Assembly (NCBI GenBank): GCA_014238905.1
Contig: JABAAE010000010.1
Coordinates: forward strand, 170,153 to 234,152
DNA length: 64,000 bases
DNA from: Planctomycetota bacterium
GTDB taxonomy: Bacteria > Planctomycetota > Planctomycetia > Pirellulales > Pirellulaceae
Direction of reading: 5' to 3'
Both the position numbers and the translations under genes were made by a program. Each line of letters starts with the position of its first letter. The first letter of the stretch is position 1. Positions 20,101 to 28,899 of the stretch are shown piece by piece. The notes under the pieces were generated by a model, which searched no databases, had not been told where the DNA came from, and worked only from the letters and a program-made list of their open reading frames with translations.

Positions 20101-20748
20101 AACCAGCGTATTTCCCTGAACGTAGTCGGTCGCAAAATAAGGGATTCCAGAGGCCGTTTTTCCGATGTCAAGAATGGTGGCAATGTTGGGGTGGTTCATC
20201 AGGGAAAGAGCTTGGACTTCAATCTCAAACCGGGCATTGAGTTCGGGCGTTCCCAAATCGGTTTTCATTAATTTGAGTGCGACTTTTCGTCTAACCGGTT
20301 TTTCCTGTTCGGCCAGGAATACTTTGCCCATTCCACCCGATCCCAGGAGCCGCAGAAGTTGATAAGGGCCGATCGATTTGCCCGCATAATGGATCCCCAC
20401 ACCGGTTGCCAGGAGATGGGTTTCGATGGGGCTGTGAACGGTCGAAAATTCCGTCGGATTGGAACTCAGGTGCGTACCGGACTTTTTGAGGTTTTCAAAA
20501 ACCTTATTAATAATTTCTGCGTTTTCAGGGAATGGACGCAGATAAATGTCGGCAGAAATTTCCTCGCCGAAACGGTACCGGTGGTCGATGTCCATTCGAA
20601 TCAGATCCAAGAACAGCCGATCCGAATCGTCACCGGACAGCGGTTCCCAGAATTCCTCGACCTTGGGTTTTTGATCGATTTTCCACGCATTCGCAAATCG
20701 ACCGCAAATCCTTTCGATTTCCTCTTCCAGCGTGACTTCAAAATCCAT
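17140..20748 (-). CDS. membrane Ser/Thr protein kinase with WD40-like sensor domain
   Basis: 1,202 aa. An acidic N-terminal region (1-125) typical of planctomycete kinases precedes a complete Hanks-type kinase domain (~128-430): glycine loop GSGGMG (136-141), catalytic Lys159 (VALK), HRDLKPSN (H250, R251, D252) and DFG (273-275). A transmembrane helix (~454-470) follows, then a coiled-coil-like Ala/Glu/Gln stretch (~478-545), the planctomycete 'GFEWDYW' segment, and a C-terminal array of WD40-like repeats (~600-1190) with blocks such as 'SIGSDARVGVWDSESG' and 'DDTLGFWDALTG'. The kinase should be cytoplasmic and the propeller on the far side of the membrane. The architecture is common in planctomycetes, but its signals and targets are unknown. 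It is a monocistronic gene, divergent from the CotH gene. Confidence 0.93.
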   Translation of the reverse strand: MDFEVTLEEEIERICGRFANAWKIDQKPKVEEFWEPLSGDDSDRLFLDLIRMDIDHRYRFGEEISADIYLRPFPENAEIINKVFENLKKSGTHLSSNPTEFSTVHSPIETHLLATGVGIHYAGKSIGPYQLLRLLGSGGMGKVFLAEQEKPVRRKVALKLMKTDLGTPELNARFEIEVQALSLMNHPNIATILDIGKTASGIPYFATDYVQGNTLVHYCDQRQLSIRKRLELFCQICAAMSHAHRKGVLHRDLKPSNILVDEVNGEPTIKVIDFGLARSVDPKNRLTDNNSVTLPGYALGTLQYMSPEQADMTDMGLDTRTDVYSLGAILYELLTGTTPLHRDQAKNKGLHRVLSQIVDGNFQKPSDRLLEMDESIATVAANRQSTPHRLPLILRQELDWICEKALEKNRSLRYEGTAFLLSDIENYLNGDVVLARPPSLSYQLGKKIWKNRTLCSAALLLLGALIGGWWSTRTSLIIARDQQQKAKEAQRYSYRMEMLALEEARIAKQTAQTSRETERIALQREADASNHQAIAEKNSYVADMLLIQNEWKNGKDNQRVNTLLKKYRLRPNLRGFEWDYWHVQTNRLTSTLIKTGAPEIPLAKGLRPIVASSAVFTSDGQQVASIGSDARVGVWDSESGIELRRFPLPNPMNRTDTIVFSPDNQKLLITQGGSAVILDAETGKHLVAVGQHQDEPLLGARFNRDQLQIITAHTDDTLGFWDALTGRKIQTKRGMLPLSFSDRSPHFNQSFIDSASDQAKSKPQESRSLRILNIQNDSWTSIPFSQKQPHLTVSPGGYCLLFPDFKKITQIQPLGKQQEFEFPTGFFPQVRSAATDLTGQFIAVGNRYGQVCVWNLDRSEKPILIREATDSIESLDFCDDGTRLLSLESTGVLRVYDLHNKTFPTSVPALTQKWSVSGNRKYIVSFGGGKLRIYDPATKDPVREWLYPSKSAMASLAISNSGKYVAVAHHDGILKMLQTDSGQEVWNWKGPRGDSFANVSINSSENHVLFNHENKIMILRVTDGHVIRSWQAHKTPITCLEYHPDGKRIASATLFGIRFWDQTDAKLIWQFEHPPKSIHKIAFSEEGSVLAVAGDSVSVLNTETAELLCKVATESEILAVNQDGSRIATRAGTGDEGEAKIKFWEGKSGQEILSFDAPHSILWFSFGQGDRYLVGGRHDTRFIWDLSSAPDQPESPLGKRAK

Positions 20749-21356
20749 AATGGTGGCTTTGCAGGATGGTCGATAGCGGTGTTTACGAATACGAACTGCC
20801 CTTTTTTCTGGCTTACATCAGCTGGCAATATTTGCTGTCGTCATCACCTTCAGGGGTGGGGCAAACGCACTGGAGGAAACTGATTGTTGAGCACTCTGCG
20901 TTGTCTTTCAAGAGTGAACGAGGTTGATTTGCCTTGACTGGTGGTTCTTTTTTCGTGCGATCCCGGGAATCGGTTCAAGAGAACTGGTTTCTATCGTTGG
21001 ACTCGGAGTTCAAAAACGCTGCTGATAGACATCGGTAGTTTTCATTCGGTTGGAGCCTGTCTATGAGGTTCTTAAAAAAGATTCCCTGATATTCGTGGGA
21101 ATTAACTCGATCGGATGGGCAGCCTCAGTTTAAAATCGGTTCGAAGGCATTCAAAATGAGGGACCGGCAACCCGGCAAAGGGTTTGTCTCTGAACAGGTA
21201 ACTCGTAGCCATGTTCGAATGGCCACAAAATAATAGTATTTTGAAACTTGAGTGCTAGGAGTTGGTACTGACCCAAATGAAACCGTCGCAGGATCACGCG
21301 GATGGGATTCAGTATTATCTTGATTCAGCTCGTAAAAAAACCAAAGGGAGACTAGT
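20749..21356. other. divergent intergenic region
   Basis: 608 bp between the divergent kinase and CotH genes. It must hold both promoters. No repeat, RNA or convincing small gene was seen. Confidence 0.5.
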
Positions 21357-23075
21357 GTGGCTCGGATTCGTTCTTTTTGTTTGATCTATTGTATCTGTCT
21401 TTTTGGCGCAAACCTTTCAGCTTTTGGGGATGAGGAAATTGACGGAGATGCGCTTTTTGATACATCCATAGTCCAAGAGATCAAAATAGAAATCGGTGAA
21501 GGTGATTGGTTAGAGCTTTGTTCGCAGTCCCGAAATATCTTGGTTTTCCTTAGCGGGATGAAAGAGGAGAATCCTTACAATTATTTTCCTGGAACGGTGT
21601 GGGTAAATGGAAGAAAAATAGGAAATGTCGGTGTTAGAAAGAAAGGACTTTTTGGATCGCAGGATGGCGTGCGGCCTTCTTTGAAAATCAAGTTTGACGA
21701 GTATCAACAGCAGGATCCAGTCAGTGGTTTAAATCGAATCACGCTGAACAACAATAAGCAGGATACTTCTCAGCTCAGTCAGATCTTGACTTACGAATTA
21801 TTTCGCAAAGCTGGAATCAAGGCGCCAAGGGCCAGTTTAGCAAAGGTAACGGTCAATGGAGAATTCCTTGGAATCTATACCCACGTGGAGAGTGTCAAAA
21901 AGCCGTTCTTGAAACGCGCTTTTGGCAACAACAAGGGTGACCTTTATGAAGGAACCGTCGCCGATTTTTATCCCAAGGCGTTGGACTCGATGGAGGCTAA
22001 GACAAACAAAAAGGGAAAGCGAAAACAGATTACAAAGTTGGCTGAAGTTCTTCTGGAAAAAGAACTCGATATGGAGGAACTTTCAAACCTAGTTGATTTG
22101 GATCACTTCATTCAGTTTTGGGTTATCGAAGGACTGATTCGTTATTGGGACGGTTATTCTGCAAACCAGAATAATTATTTTTATTATGTGAACCCCGAAT
22201 ACAACAAGGGCTATTTCATTCCGTGGGGAACGGACTCCTCGTTCCTCAAAAATGGCGGACCGTTCAATAGCGATCAAAAATTGACGTGTCTCTATGCCAA
22301 TGGTTATCTGGCGAATCGTCTTTTTCATCAAGAGGGAATCCCCGAACGATATAAGCGTCAAATGGAGAAATCCCTCGACGACTTCTGGGACGAAGCAGAG
22401 TTGGGCGCTCGAATTGATGAACTTTCGGCTCTGCTGAAAGGCAATCTGCACCCGAGTCAAGCCAGGGCCGCTGGGGCATCCATTGAGCAGATCAAATCAT
22501 TTATCGAAGGTCGACGTGAGGCCATCCAGGGCGAGCTGGCCAATTGGCCGCCAGAAATTCCCGCATCTCCCAGAAAGCCGATGTACGGTGTAAAGGTGGG
22601 CAAGGCCACTGGTGAGTTTTCTGCCGTTTGGCGTGACAAACGTTCGCGGAATCCGACCAAGGAAGGCAAAGCCAAGTTCAATCTTCAGATCGATGGCGAG
22701 GTCGTGGAGTTCATCCAGGTTGGAGTAGCCGTTCAGGAATTCAAGTTGCCAACATTTGGCCAGCGACAGTTAAATCCGGACCCACCGGTGGATTTGGTTT
22801 TGGCGGGTGAAAGAAAAGAAGATGGTAAACGGATGACCATGTCGCTCTATTTAGACATGGAAGACTACCTGTCAAAAAAAGTCGGAAAGTTTGAAGTCTC
22901 CGGGATGATTTCCGAGGGACGGGGTGGGTCCTTTGCGGCATTTCGAAACTCAACCACCAAGTCGGTAAACGGAACGGTGACGTTGTCCAACTCGAGTAAT
23001 GAAGTCGGTCAGGCCGTGACGGGCAGTTTTGATTTGGAGGTCGTCGAAATGCGTGGGGGGCTCTTTAGGCGATAG
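21357..23075 (+). CDS. secreted CotH-kinase family protein (first copy)
   Basis: 572 aa. The GTG start is supported by an AAAGGGAG ribosome-binding site six bases upstream and by the signal peptide that follows (LIYCICLFGANLSAFG). The CotH domain is recognisable by 'VGVRKKGLFGSQ' (~97-108), 'LNNNKQDTSQLSQILTYELF', 'YTHVESVKKPFLKRAFG', 'YWDGYSANQNNYFYY' and 'FIPWGTDSS'. CotH proteins are atypical protein kinases that phosphorylate secreted or spore-coat proteins in other bacteria. After ~residue 400 an extra beta-rich C-terminal domain follows, absent from the paralogue at 36.2 kb. Activity of planctomycete members is largely untested. It stands alone on the plus strand, convergent with the dikinase-like gene. 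Confidence 0.85.
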   Translation: MARIRSFCLIYCICLFGANLSAFGDEEIDGDALFDTSIVQEIKIEIGEGDWLELCSQSRNILVFLSGMKEENPYNYFPGTVWVNGRKIGNVGVRKKGLFGSQDGVRPSLKIKFDEYQQQDPVSGLNRITLNNNKQDTSQLSQILTYELFRKAGIKAPRASLAKVTVNGEFLGIYTHVESVKKPFLKRAFGNNKGDLYEGTVADFYPKALDSMEAKTNKKGKRKQITKLAEVLLEKELDMEELSNLVDLDHFIQFWVIEGLIRYWDGYSANQNNYFYYVNPEYNKGYFIPWGTDSSFLKNGGPFNSDQKLTCLYANGYLANRLFHQEGIPERYKRQMEKSLDDFWDEAELGARIDELSALLKGNLHPSQARAAGASIEQIKSFIEGRREAIQGELANWPPEIPASPRKPMYGVKVGKATGEFSAVWRDKRSRNPTKEGKAKFNLQIDGEVVEFIQVGVAVQEFKLPTFGQRQLNPDPPVDLVLAGERKEDGKRMTMSLYLDMEDYLSKKVGKFEVSGMISEGRGGSFAAFRNSTTKSVNGTVTLSNSSNEVGQAVTGSFDLEVVEMRGGLFRR

Positions 23076-23164
23076 GCCGGGCCTTCATTACGTCTTTTTT
23101 GGGGATCACGTTCAGGATGGCACCGGTGAGCCGCTGCCGTCCAGATCATCAGGTCCACAATCCT

Positions 23165-25108
23165 TTAAAAGACCCAGGGCCTTGCCTGCTTGATGACGAG
23201 TTTTCCTTGTTTGGTAATCTTGAATTCGACTTCCATGGCAAACTGATCCGATTCGGATTTTTTGTACAGCTTGGCAAATTGATAATGAATTTTTCCGAGG
23301 CTCTGCCGTAAAGTTTTCAATTGCTCGGCGGTCAATAGCTGTCCATTATCGCCGGTTTGGTTGGAACGTCGAACGATCTGATAGCCGTCCTTTTCCCACC
23401 AACCTAATAGCGTCTCTTCGGGCGTTGAATCAACTGCCGGATTGGTGACCAGGTCCTCGCCGATCTGGGTATTGAGGTAATAATGGCCTTGTGTCTGGTA
23501 GAGAATGTCGTCGGTTACCCCGACGCCGTTGGCCTGTTCGCCCTCAAAGTTGGGATGCAACAGCACGCCCATGGCTGTTTGCTTATGATCGATTTTAAAA
23601 AACTCACGTTCTTCGAACGCGCGGAAATTCCACAAACTGGCAAAAACTTGCTTGACGGATTTTGACAAATGCCCTTCATCCGAATGGTGTGTAAAGGAAT
23701 CATAAAGTCCGGCTCCACTAAAGCCTGCCAGGTCCTCGTTGTTGGTGCTGGATCGGCAGCGGATTGGCGTCCCATCAGCAAATGTTTTTTGTGCGTGACT
23801 TAATGCATTGTTCATCCAATCCGGCACTTTGGCCAATTCCATTTTTTTTCGTAACTCTGCCAGGGATTTTTGCCTGAATTGACGATCGGATTGAAATTCT
23901 TCGGCAGCCATCATCTGGTCTACCGCAAGATAGAACCCATTGTGTTTCATGAATTGGTCATAAAAGTAAAACGGCACGCCTCGTCCCTGGGGGAGCATCC
24001 CATCGGGTAAATCAAAATGGTGCATGGCTGCGAGGTTGGCTGTTTTTGCGCCAAAGCTATCGGCTGCCTCAAATGTGATTTCATTGAAGGGCATGATTTT
24101 CGTAACGGTCAGATTTTTTTTGACTACTTGGCGTTCGGTTGGCCGCAGGCCGGCAAAGTGTTTTTCTACTTCCGTTTTGGTTGCCGCACGTAACTTGTAA
24201 CCCTGTGGGGTCACCTCGTAGCTGACAAGTTGACCAATTAAGGATTGAATGTCGGGCATTTTTAAGGCGTTGTTGATGAATGCGTTGGGGACACCATCCT
24301 GAATAGCTCGCAGGTTGACGTGCGACAGAGGAGTTTGTCTTGTTTCGGAAATGACCCCGGCGACTCTTGGCATCTGATTGGGAAGGGTCTTGCAGATGAC
24401 GATATCCCGTGGGGCGGGCCGCCCGTCGTTGCCCAAGATACTTAAGGTGCCAAAAGATTTCGCAATGTTAAGTGGTAGGTAGGAGATGTCCTTGTAGATG
24501 TCTTCATCGAGATAAACTGCGACTTTGGCGGCCTGGTATTTGGCTTTTTCGCGCGTATAACGATCAACGTTACCGCGAAGAGGATGAAAGGCAACTTTCC
24601 CTTTGAGCAGTGGCATTTTTAAAATTAGCATTTTCAAAATGCGATCAATGTCGTCGAAGGAATAAGAGTCATTGGGCTGGAAATCAACAATGTAAAGTCC
24701 AACCGTGCCGTTGGGACTGGTCAGCCTGGGCATGTAGGTGATCGCGCCTCTTTCACGACTATTGATTCCAACCAACCCCATATAAGGTGGATGGGCTCGA
24801 TAGTTTTGCGTGTTCATAAAGTAAACCTTGTGCTGTTGAGGGTTTGCCTTATCGATGATGAATTTGACGAATTCCAGATTGGCCAAATAGGCATCCCTGG
24901 AGACCTCAGGACCTTGGTAAGACAGTTTTTCGAACATCTGACGGTCTTTGATTTCTGCTACGCCTAATTCAAATTGAAGATCCTCAGGTTCAATTCGAGG
25001 GCGGGAAGGACCGCCTCCCCTTCGTCTTCCGCCCGGTTGAGCCTGTAAAATCTCACCACATAAAAAGGCGATGGCAAATATCACGATCGGATACACGGTT
25101 TTCATCAA
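23165..25108 (-). CDS. secreted dikinase-like protein: phosphohistidine swivel domain then PPDK-type ATP-grasp domain
   Basis: 647 aa with a signal peptide (VIFAIAFLCGEILQAQ) and a Gly/Arg/Pro linker. The N-terminal ~200 residues are unassigned. Residues ~249-280 read 'GVISETRQTPLSHVNLRA', matching the swivel domain of PEP-utilising/dikinase enzymes with catalytic His263. A PPDK_N-like nucleotide-binding domain follows: 'SFGAKTANLAAM' (~351-362), 'RCRSSTNNEDLAGFSGAG' (450-467), and the C-terminal signature 'IKQARPW'. His domain before ATP-grasp is the order of plant glucan water dikinase, the reverse of PPDK or PEP synthase. Export of an ATP-using enzyme is odd; the motifs look intact. Role (phosphorylating a glucan or another polymer) is inference. 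A 4 x 16-bp repeat lies in its leader. Confidence 0.82.
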   Translation of the reverse strand: MMKTVYPIVIFAIAFLCGEILQAQPGGRRRGGGPSRPRIEPEDLQFELGVAEIKDRQMFEKLSYQGPEVSRDAYLANLEFVKFIIDKANPQQHKVYFMNTQNYRAHPPYMGLVGINSRERGAITYMPRLTSPNGTVGLYIVDFQPNDSYSFDDIDRILKMLILKMPLLKGKVAFHPLRGNVDRYTREKAKYQAAKVAVYLDEDIYKDISYLPLNIAKSFGTLSILGNDGRPAPRDIVICKTLPNQMPRVAGVISETRQTPLSHVNLRAIQDGVPNAFINNALKMPDIQSLIGQLVSYEVTPQGYKLRAATKTEVEKHFAGLRPTERQVVKKNLTVTKIMPFNEITFEAADSFGAKTANLAAMHHFDLPDGMLPQGRGVPFYFYDQFMKHNGFYLAVDQMMAAEEFQSDRQFRQKSLAELRKKMELAKVPDWMNNALSHAQKTFADGTPIRCRSSTNNEDLAGFSGAGLYDSFTHHSDEGHLSKSVKQVFASLWNFRAFEEREFFKIDHKQTAMGVLLHPNFEGEQANGVGVTDDILYQTQGHYYLNTQIGEDLVTNPAVDSTPEETLLGWWEKDGYQIVRRSNQTGDNGQLLTAEQLKTLRQSLGKIHYQFAKLYKKSESDQFAMEVEFKITKQGKLVIKQARPWVF

Positions 25109-25605
25109 GGCAACTTTCGAAAGGTTTTTAAGCGAGTGTCGATTGGTGACAGCGTCGATTGGTGACAGCGTCGATTGGTGACAGCGTCGATTGGTGACAT
25201 GTTTCGTTTTGGACGTTGTGGATTGTAAATAAAAACACCGGTCGCAGCAAAACCGACTGTTTTTCTTGGTGGGCTTTTGCGATTTATCCCAAATCGTCGT
25301 GTCTCGGCGAATCGAGAGGCGATTTCGACCTGTTTTTCGGTTCCATTAGTTATCCGAGCCCAAGGCATCGTTCTTCCGGTTGAACAATCCCAAGTTCATC
25401 AAGCCCGAGATTCAAGCGTAGCAAGGACGCCGCAGCGAAGGATTGTCCAAGCGGGGATGGTGATCCCTTTGCCAGGGAACACCGTCAGAAAAAGAGACAT
25501 CCGGTTTTGATGCCGAATGCCTTGACCGCTACGACCACCTTCTATGATGGTGACGACTACTGATCTTGTGTTGGTGTCGGGAAAAGGGGTTGGGATTAAT
25601 CGGTC
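25109..25605. other. intergenic region upstream of the dikinase-like gene
   Basis: About 500 bp between two minus-strand genes. It holds a 16-bp tandem repeat (25136-25199) close to the dikinase start. A plus-strand frame near 25277-25510 has no recognisable product and is not called. Confidence 0.5.
25136..25199. repeat. 4 x 16-bp tandem repeat in 5' leader
   Basis: Four contiguous units of gcgtcgattggtgaca (the first differs at one base). The array begins 27 bp upstream of the start codon of the minus-strand dikinase-like gene, so it is probably transcribed in its leader. Confidence 0.95.
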
Positions 25606-26748
25606 CTAATTTCCACCGGGACCATTGCCATCATCCTTGGCGTGAAAGATCAACTTGCCGCCGATTTCGGCACCGTCATGGACGGTTACAAAAGTGTTGT
25701 CTCGGATATCGGTATGAACCCTAAGATCACGACCGATCGAACCGAAATGATCGACCGTTGAAAGTGAACGGTTGAAACGGGCAAACACATTACCTCGAAC
25801 GGTTGCTGTTTCTGCAACCACAATCTCATTGGAGCCAAGTGGTCCCCCACCTCGGTTTCCTGGAGGAGGTAATTGATCACCGAAGCCAACATTTCCGTTC
25901 ATTATTCCTTCGATCCTCAGTGTATCGTCACCATGAGCACCTTGGGTCATCACCAGCAAGTTTCCATTCACTCGGCCGGTTTGGCCAATGGAAACACTGG
26001 CTGCGGATGAACCGGGTGCCTGGCCCGGTGCGGGCCGAGGTGCTCCGCTGAAGACTCGCAAATCACGAGCAGTACCGTGAATCTCGACGTTATTTTCTCC
26101 CCCACCGAGCCGAAGCACCGAGGGTGCCAGTTTGCCGGTTTCGGACACGATCACTGAGTCAACTTCATGACCACCCTGAATCAAGGCACCACGCCGTATC
26201 GCACCATCGACGGTAAATGTGTTATCACCGCTCCCCAGAGCGGTAAAAAATCGCCGCTTCATCATGGCGTTTTCGCCCACTGTGACCGAATCGTCCCCGG
26301 GGCCCATCACACCGCGGAAATCAAGGACGGGGGAATTAATATTCACCGTGTCATGTCCCGCTGCGGTGATGATACCAATCCGCACGACGCGGCCTCCATC
26401 TAAGGAAAAGGAGTCGTCTCCTCCGCCTAGCCGGGCAAAAATGCCGCGAACGGATTCTTCGTTGAGATGAATCGCTACCTTATTATTCTCCGTCGGATTC
26501 TTGATATCCAGGCGGATTCGGATATCCCGTCTGACTCCTTCTGCGGTCGCCACCAACGCCCCATTGTCGGTGACTTCGTAAACGCCTTCACCCAAGGCGT
26601 TGATCTCAACGTCCCCATCACTGTCGCCGCGAACAAGCAGGTCGCCCCGTATGACATCGACAGCTGCGGTCAGGCAGATGCGGTCCTCCAATGTTTCAAT
26701 ACGTCTTCCAATGACAGGGTGTTTCCGGTCAGGCTTCGAGGTGATCAT
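25606..26748 (-). CDS. secreted repeat protein with ETLEDR (LEPR-XLL-like) tag
   Basis: 380 aa. The N-terminus carries 'RRIETLEDRICLTAA', the same type of tag as on the giant amylase-family protein. The rest is made of short Gly/Asp-rich beta repeats ('LGGGDDSFSLDGG', 'GPGDDSVTVGENA', 'GSGDNTFTVDGA', 'LGGGENNVEIHGTA'), resembling the calcium-binding-like or beta-solenoid repeats of secreted adhesins. No enzymatic motif was seen. An AAGGA ribosome-binding site supports the ATG. The tag is thought to mark planctomycete exoproteins for export or surface attachment, which is family knowledge rather than shown here. Probably a small surface or matrix protein. Confidence 0.85.
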   Translation of the reverse strand: MITSKPDRKHPVIGRRIETLEDRICLTAAVDVIRGDLLVRGDSDGDVEINALGEGVYEVTDNGALVATAEGVRRDIRIRLDIKNPTENNKVAIHLNEESVRGIFARLGGGDDSFSLDGGRVVRIGIITAAGHDTVNINSPVLDFRGVMGPGDDSVTVGENAMMKRRFFTALGSGDNTFTVDGAIRRGALIQGGHEVDSVIVSETGKLAPSVLRLGGGENNVEIHGTARDLRVFSGAPRPAPGQAPGSSAASVSIGQTGRVNGNLLVMTQGAHGDDTLRIEGIMNGNVGFGDQLPPPGNRGGGPLGSNEIVVAETATVRGNVFARFNRSLSTVDHFGSIGRDLRVHTDIRDNTFVTVHDGAEIGGKLIFHAKDDGNGPGGN

Positions 26749-27331
26749 CCAGATTCCTTAGCAAAAGAGAAAAATGTCAACACGTATTTTGGGAATGGGC
26801 TTTCCACTCACGGTCTGTTCCACCACTGTTTTTTTACTGCAGGTTTTAATGAAGCGAGGAGATTGTTTTTCCCAGAATTTTGAAGAAAAGCAAATATCAT
26901 TAGCTTGAACTCCTCCCGGAATAAATCAAGCCGACCACCGACGTTAATGTTCAAAGGAGAGGAGGCTTCCGTTAAGTCATGCTTTCTGCCCCGAAGAGGA
27001 TAATTTCGACCTTTAACCGCAGGGTCGCAACGGTTTTCGTCTGGGCTGGAACATCGGTCCCCGTCCAGTTGGAAAGGGGGGCCGACCCAAGGTCAACCAG
27101 ATCCGCCGAGAGTGTGGGGCATTCCTGCGGCGGCGGAATGTGAAAAGGCTACTTGCCCGGAAGCTCTCCCATCGTGATCCGCTTGGTATCGGATGTTGTG
27201 CGCTCAAAAGAGCGTATTTGATTGTGGCAGCTGGATCGCTGAGGTAAGATTTCCGTTTGGCGATGTTGCGAAGTATAGGAAACCAAGTTTCGCCACGATG
27301 GTGTTATTGGCCTGCTTTCACTGGAGAACTC
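26749..27331. other. divergent intergenic region
   Basis: About 580 bp between the minus-strand tagged protein and the plus-strand SnoaL-like gene. Promoters for both are expected. No supported gene, RNA or repeat was seen. Confidence 0.5.
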
Positions 27332-27820
27332 ATGCGATACCTTGTCTTGACACTGATGGTCTTCAATCTAGGTTTTGGGCAGATGGTTTTCTCGGAGGAT
27401 CAACCAACGACGCAATCAGCCACCCAAAACGTGAAAGCCTGGATACAGGCGTTTACCGAAAATGATGCTGACGGATTACTGAAGTTCTATGAAGACTCGG
27501 CTGACGTGACGGTCGTTGTTTCCAGTGGTCAGCGTTATCAAGGACACAAAGAACTCGGTGACATCTACCGGAAGCAGTTTGAAGAGGCGCAGTTTTTCGA
27601 ATCGACGTCAAAAAACTTGTCGGCTAAGGTCGCGGAAAATTCGGCTATCGTTCATTTTGAACATCTTCTCAAGTTTCGCCTGCCCGAGGATGACTCAAAA
27701 TGGCAAGTCCATATTCGCACCACGATCGTCCTTCAGTTAAAAAATGGGAAATGGAAGATCATCGGCGAACACTCTTCGCCAATGAATGGCGTGGATCGTA
27801 TCAGCAAAATAGACGACTAG
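27332..27820 (+). CDS. secreted SnoaL/DUF4440-like protein
   Basis: 162 aa from the ATG at 27332, chosen for its GGAGA ribosome-binding site and the signal peptide right after it (MRYLVLTLMVFNLGFG). The mature part has the NTF2/SnoaL cone-fold pattern: 'VKAWIQAFTENDADGLLKFY' helix, 'YQGHKELGDIYRKQF', and strands ending 'TTIVLQLKNGKWKIIGEHSS', which is the usual C-terminal strand of the DUF4440/SnoaL group. Such proteins bind small ligands or act as isomerases/hydrolases; many are non-enzymatic. No neighbour indicates a substrate. The frame extends 25 codons upstream, but without a start signal. Confidence 0.8.
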   Translation: MRYLVLTLMVFNLGFGQMVFSEDQPTTQSATQNVKAWIQAFTENDADGLLKFYEDSADVTVVVSSGQRYQGHKELGDIYRKQFEEAQFFESTSKNLSAKVAENSAIVHFEHLLKFRLPEDDSKWQVHIRTTIVLQLKNGKWKIIGEHSSPMNGVDRISKIDD

Positions 27821-28301
27821 GGTTCGGTGATGGGTTGGTTTTCGGATCAGTCGTTCACCACTTGCAATGGATCCTCTTGAGAAGAATGGCAACAACCGGC
27901 GAATTTCGGTTTCTTTCGTGGGGGCTATTTGGCCAGCAATGCTCTGCGGTTCGTCCGGTGGTGATAAAAGAAATGGCCATAAGAGAAAAGGTGATAAAAG
28001 GAAATAAACGGGTGGACGAGGCATCCGCTGGATTTAACATTTTTTAATCCAGATGTTTGTTCGAACGGCTTTGGTGTCACTTTTCCTTGCTTGATTACCC
28101 TCTTGGCAGTTGCGCTGGCCGAGGGAGAAGGTCCGATTCTTTCTGGCAAGGCAGATTCGCTGTGGGCAAAGCCGCATCAGGAAAAGCGTTCTGCACCGAA
28201 GCCTGCCAACCGCGGACGAAAGGCGTGGGGCCCGACGGATTCACTTCTCTTGCCGTCCATTAATTTCAATATCTCACCGGGTGAGCTTGCATTGACAGAA
28301 C
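27821..28301. other. intergenic region
   Basis: About 480 bp before the 21-bp repeat array that leads the membrane-protein/regulator pair. Several short frames overlap here, but none is convincing. Confidence 0.4.
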
Positions 28302-28364
28302 GTAAGGTGTACATTACATAGTGTAAGGTATGAAATACATAGTGTAAGGTGTGAATTACATGTC
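28302..28364. repeat. 3 x 21-bp degenerate tandem repeat in 5' leader
   Basis: Three contiguous 21-bp units at 28302, 28323 and 28344, each starting gtaaggt and carrying tacat near the end. The array ends 34 bp before the preferred ATG of the membrane protein at 28399. Confidence 0.85.
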
Positions 28365-28398
28365 AGTTTGCCAAGAATTGGAAGGGATGGTTTGTTCA

Positions 28399-28899
28399 AT
28401 GGGCTTTCAGGAAAGAAATGCTTGGGCGTGCGGTGGGGTTCTGCTGGTGGTTTTCGTCCCCTACTTTTGGTTGGTTTCTAACAATCCCCTGCTCTATGGG
28501 CCGCTGTTAATGATGGCGGTCATCGGTCAGGTTGCGTTGTTGGCCGGTTTTCACATAGTGAATTCAATAGCGACTGCCTCCATTCGAAAAACGGGTGACG
28601 TCCCTTTGCCAGATGAACTGGATCGAATCATCGAATTGCGGGCCGCCAAGTTGTCGGGCATCATCCTGGGGATTGCCGTTGTGAGTTGGTCCATGGCTGC
28701 GATGGCGGGTGGTTATACGATCGAGGGTGGCGGGATTACGTCAGCGGAATCAGCAGGTGCTGGGGCTGCGGCGGTCTATTCGATCGAGTTGACCGATGCG
28801 ATGGCTTGGGTGCACTTTTTATTTGCGGGGTTGGTTGTTTCCAACCTAGCCTACTATGGGGCGATCGTAACGGGATACCGGAGATTAGCCGATGGATAA
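28399..28899 (+). CDS. four-helix membrane protein paired with an XRE regulator
   Basis: 166 aa from the ATG at 28399, preceded by GGAAGGGA at good spacing; the frame is open 16 codons further upstream into the tandem repeat. It has about four hydrophobic helices: ~10-27 ([15 protein letters not shown]), ~33-55, ~88-110 ([18 protein letters not shown]) and ~130-155. No catalytic motif. The stop overlaps the start of the small XRE regulator by 8 bp, so the two are translationally coupled. This pairing of an uncharacterised inner-membrane protein with a 70-aa helix-turn-helix protein recurs in many bacteria and archaea. The function is unknown; membrane sensing that feeds the regulator is plausible but unproven. 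Confidence 0.82.
   Translation: MGFQERNAWACGGVLLVVFVPYFWLVSNNPLLYGPLLMMAVIGQVALLAGFHIVNSIATASIRKTGDVPLPDELDRIIELRAAKLSGIILGIAVVSWSMAAMAGGYTIEGGGITSAESAGAGAAAVYSIELTDAMAWVHFLFAGLVVSNLAYYGAIVTGYRRLADG

Noticed and set aside
25277..25510. 77-codon plus-strand frame upstream of the dikinase-like gene
   Set aside because: Composition and translation are not protein-like and there is no ribosome-binding site.
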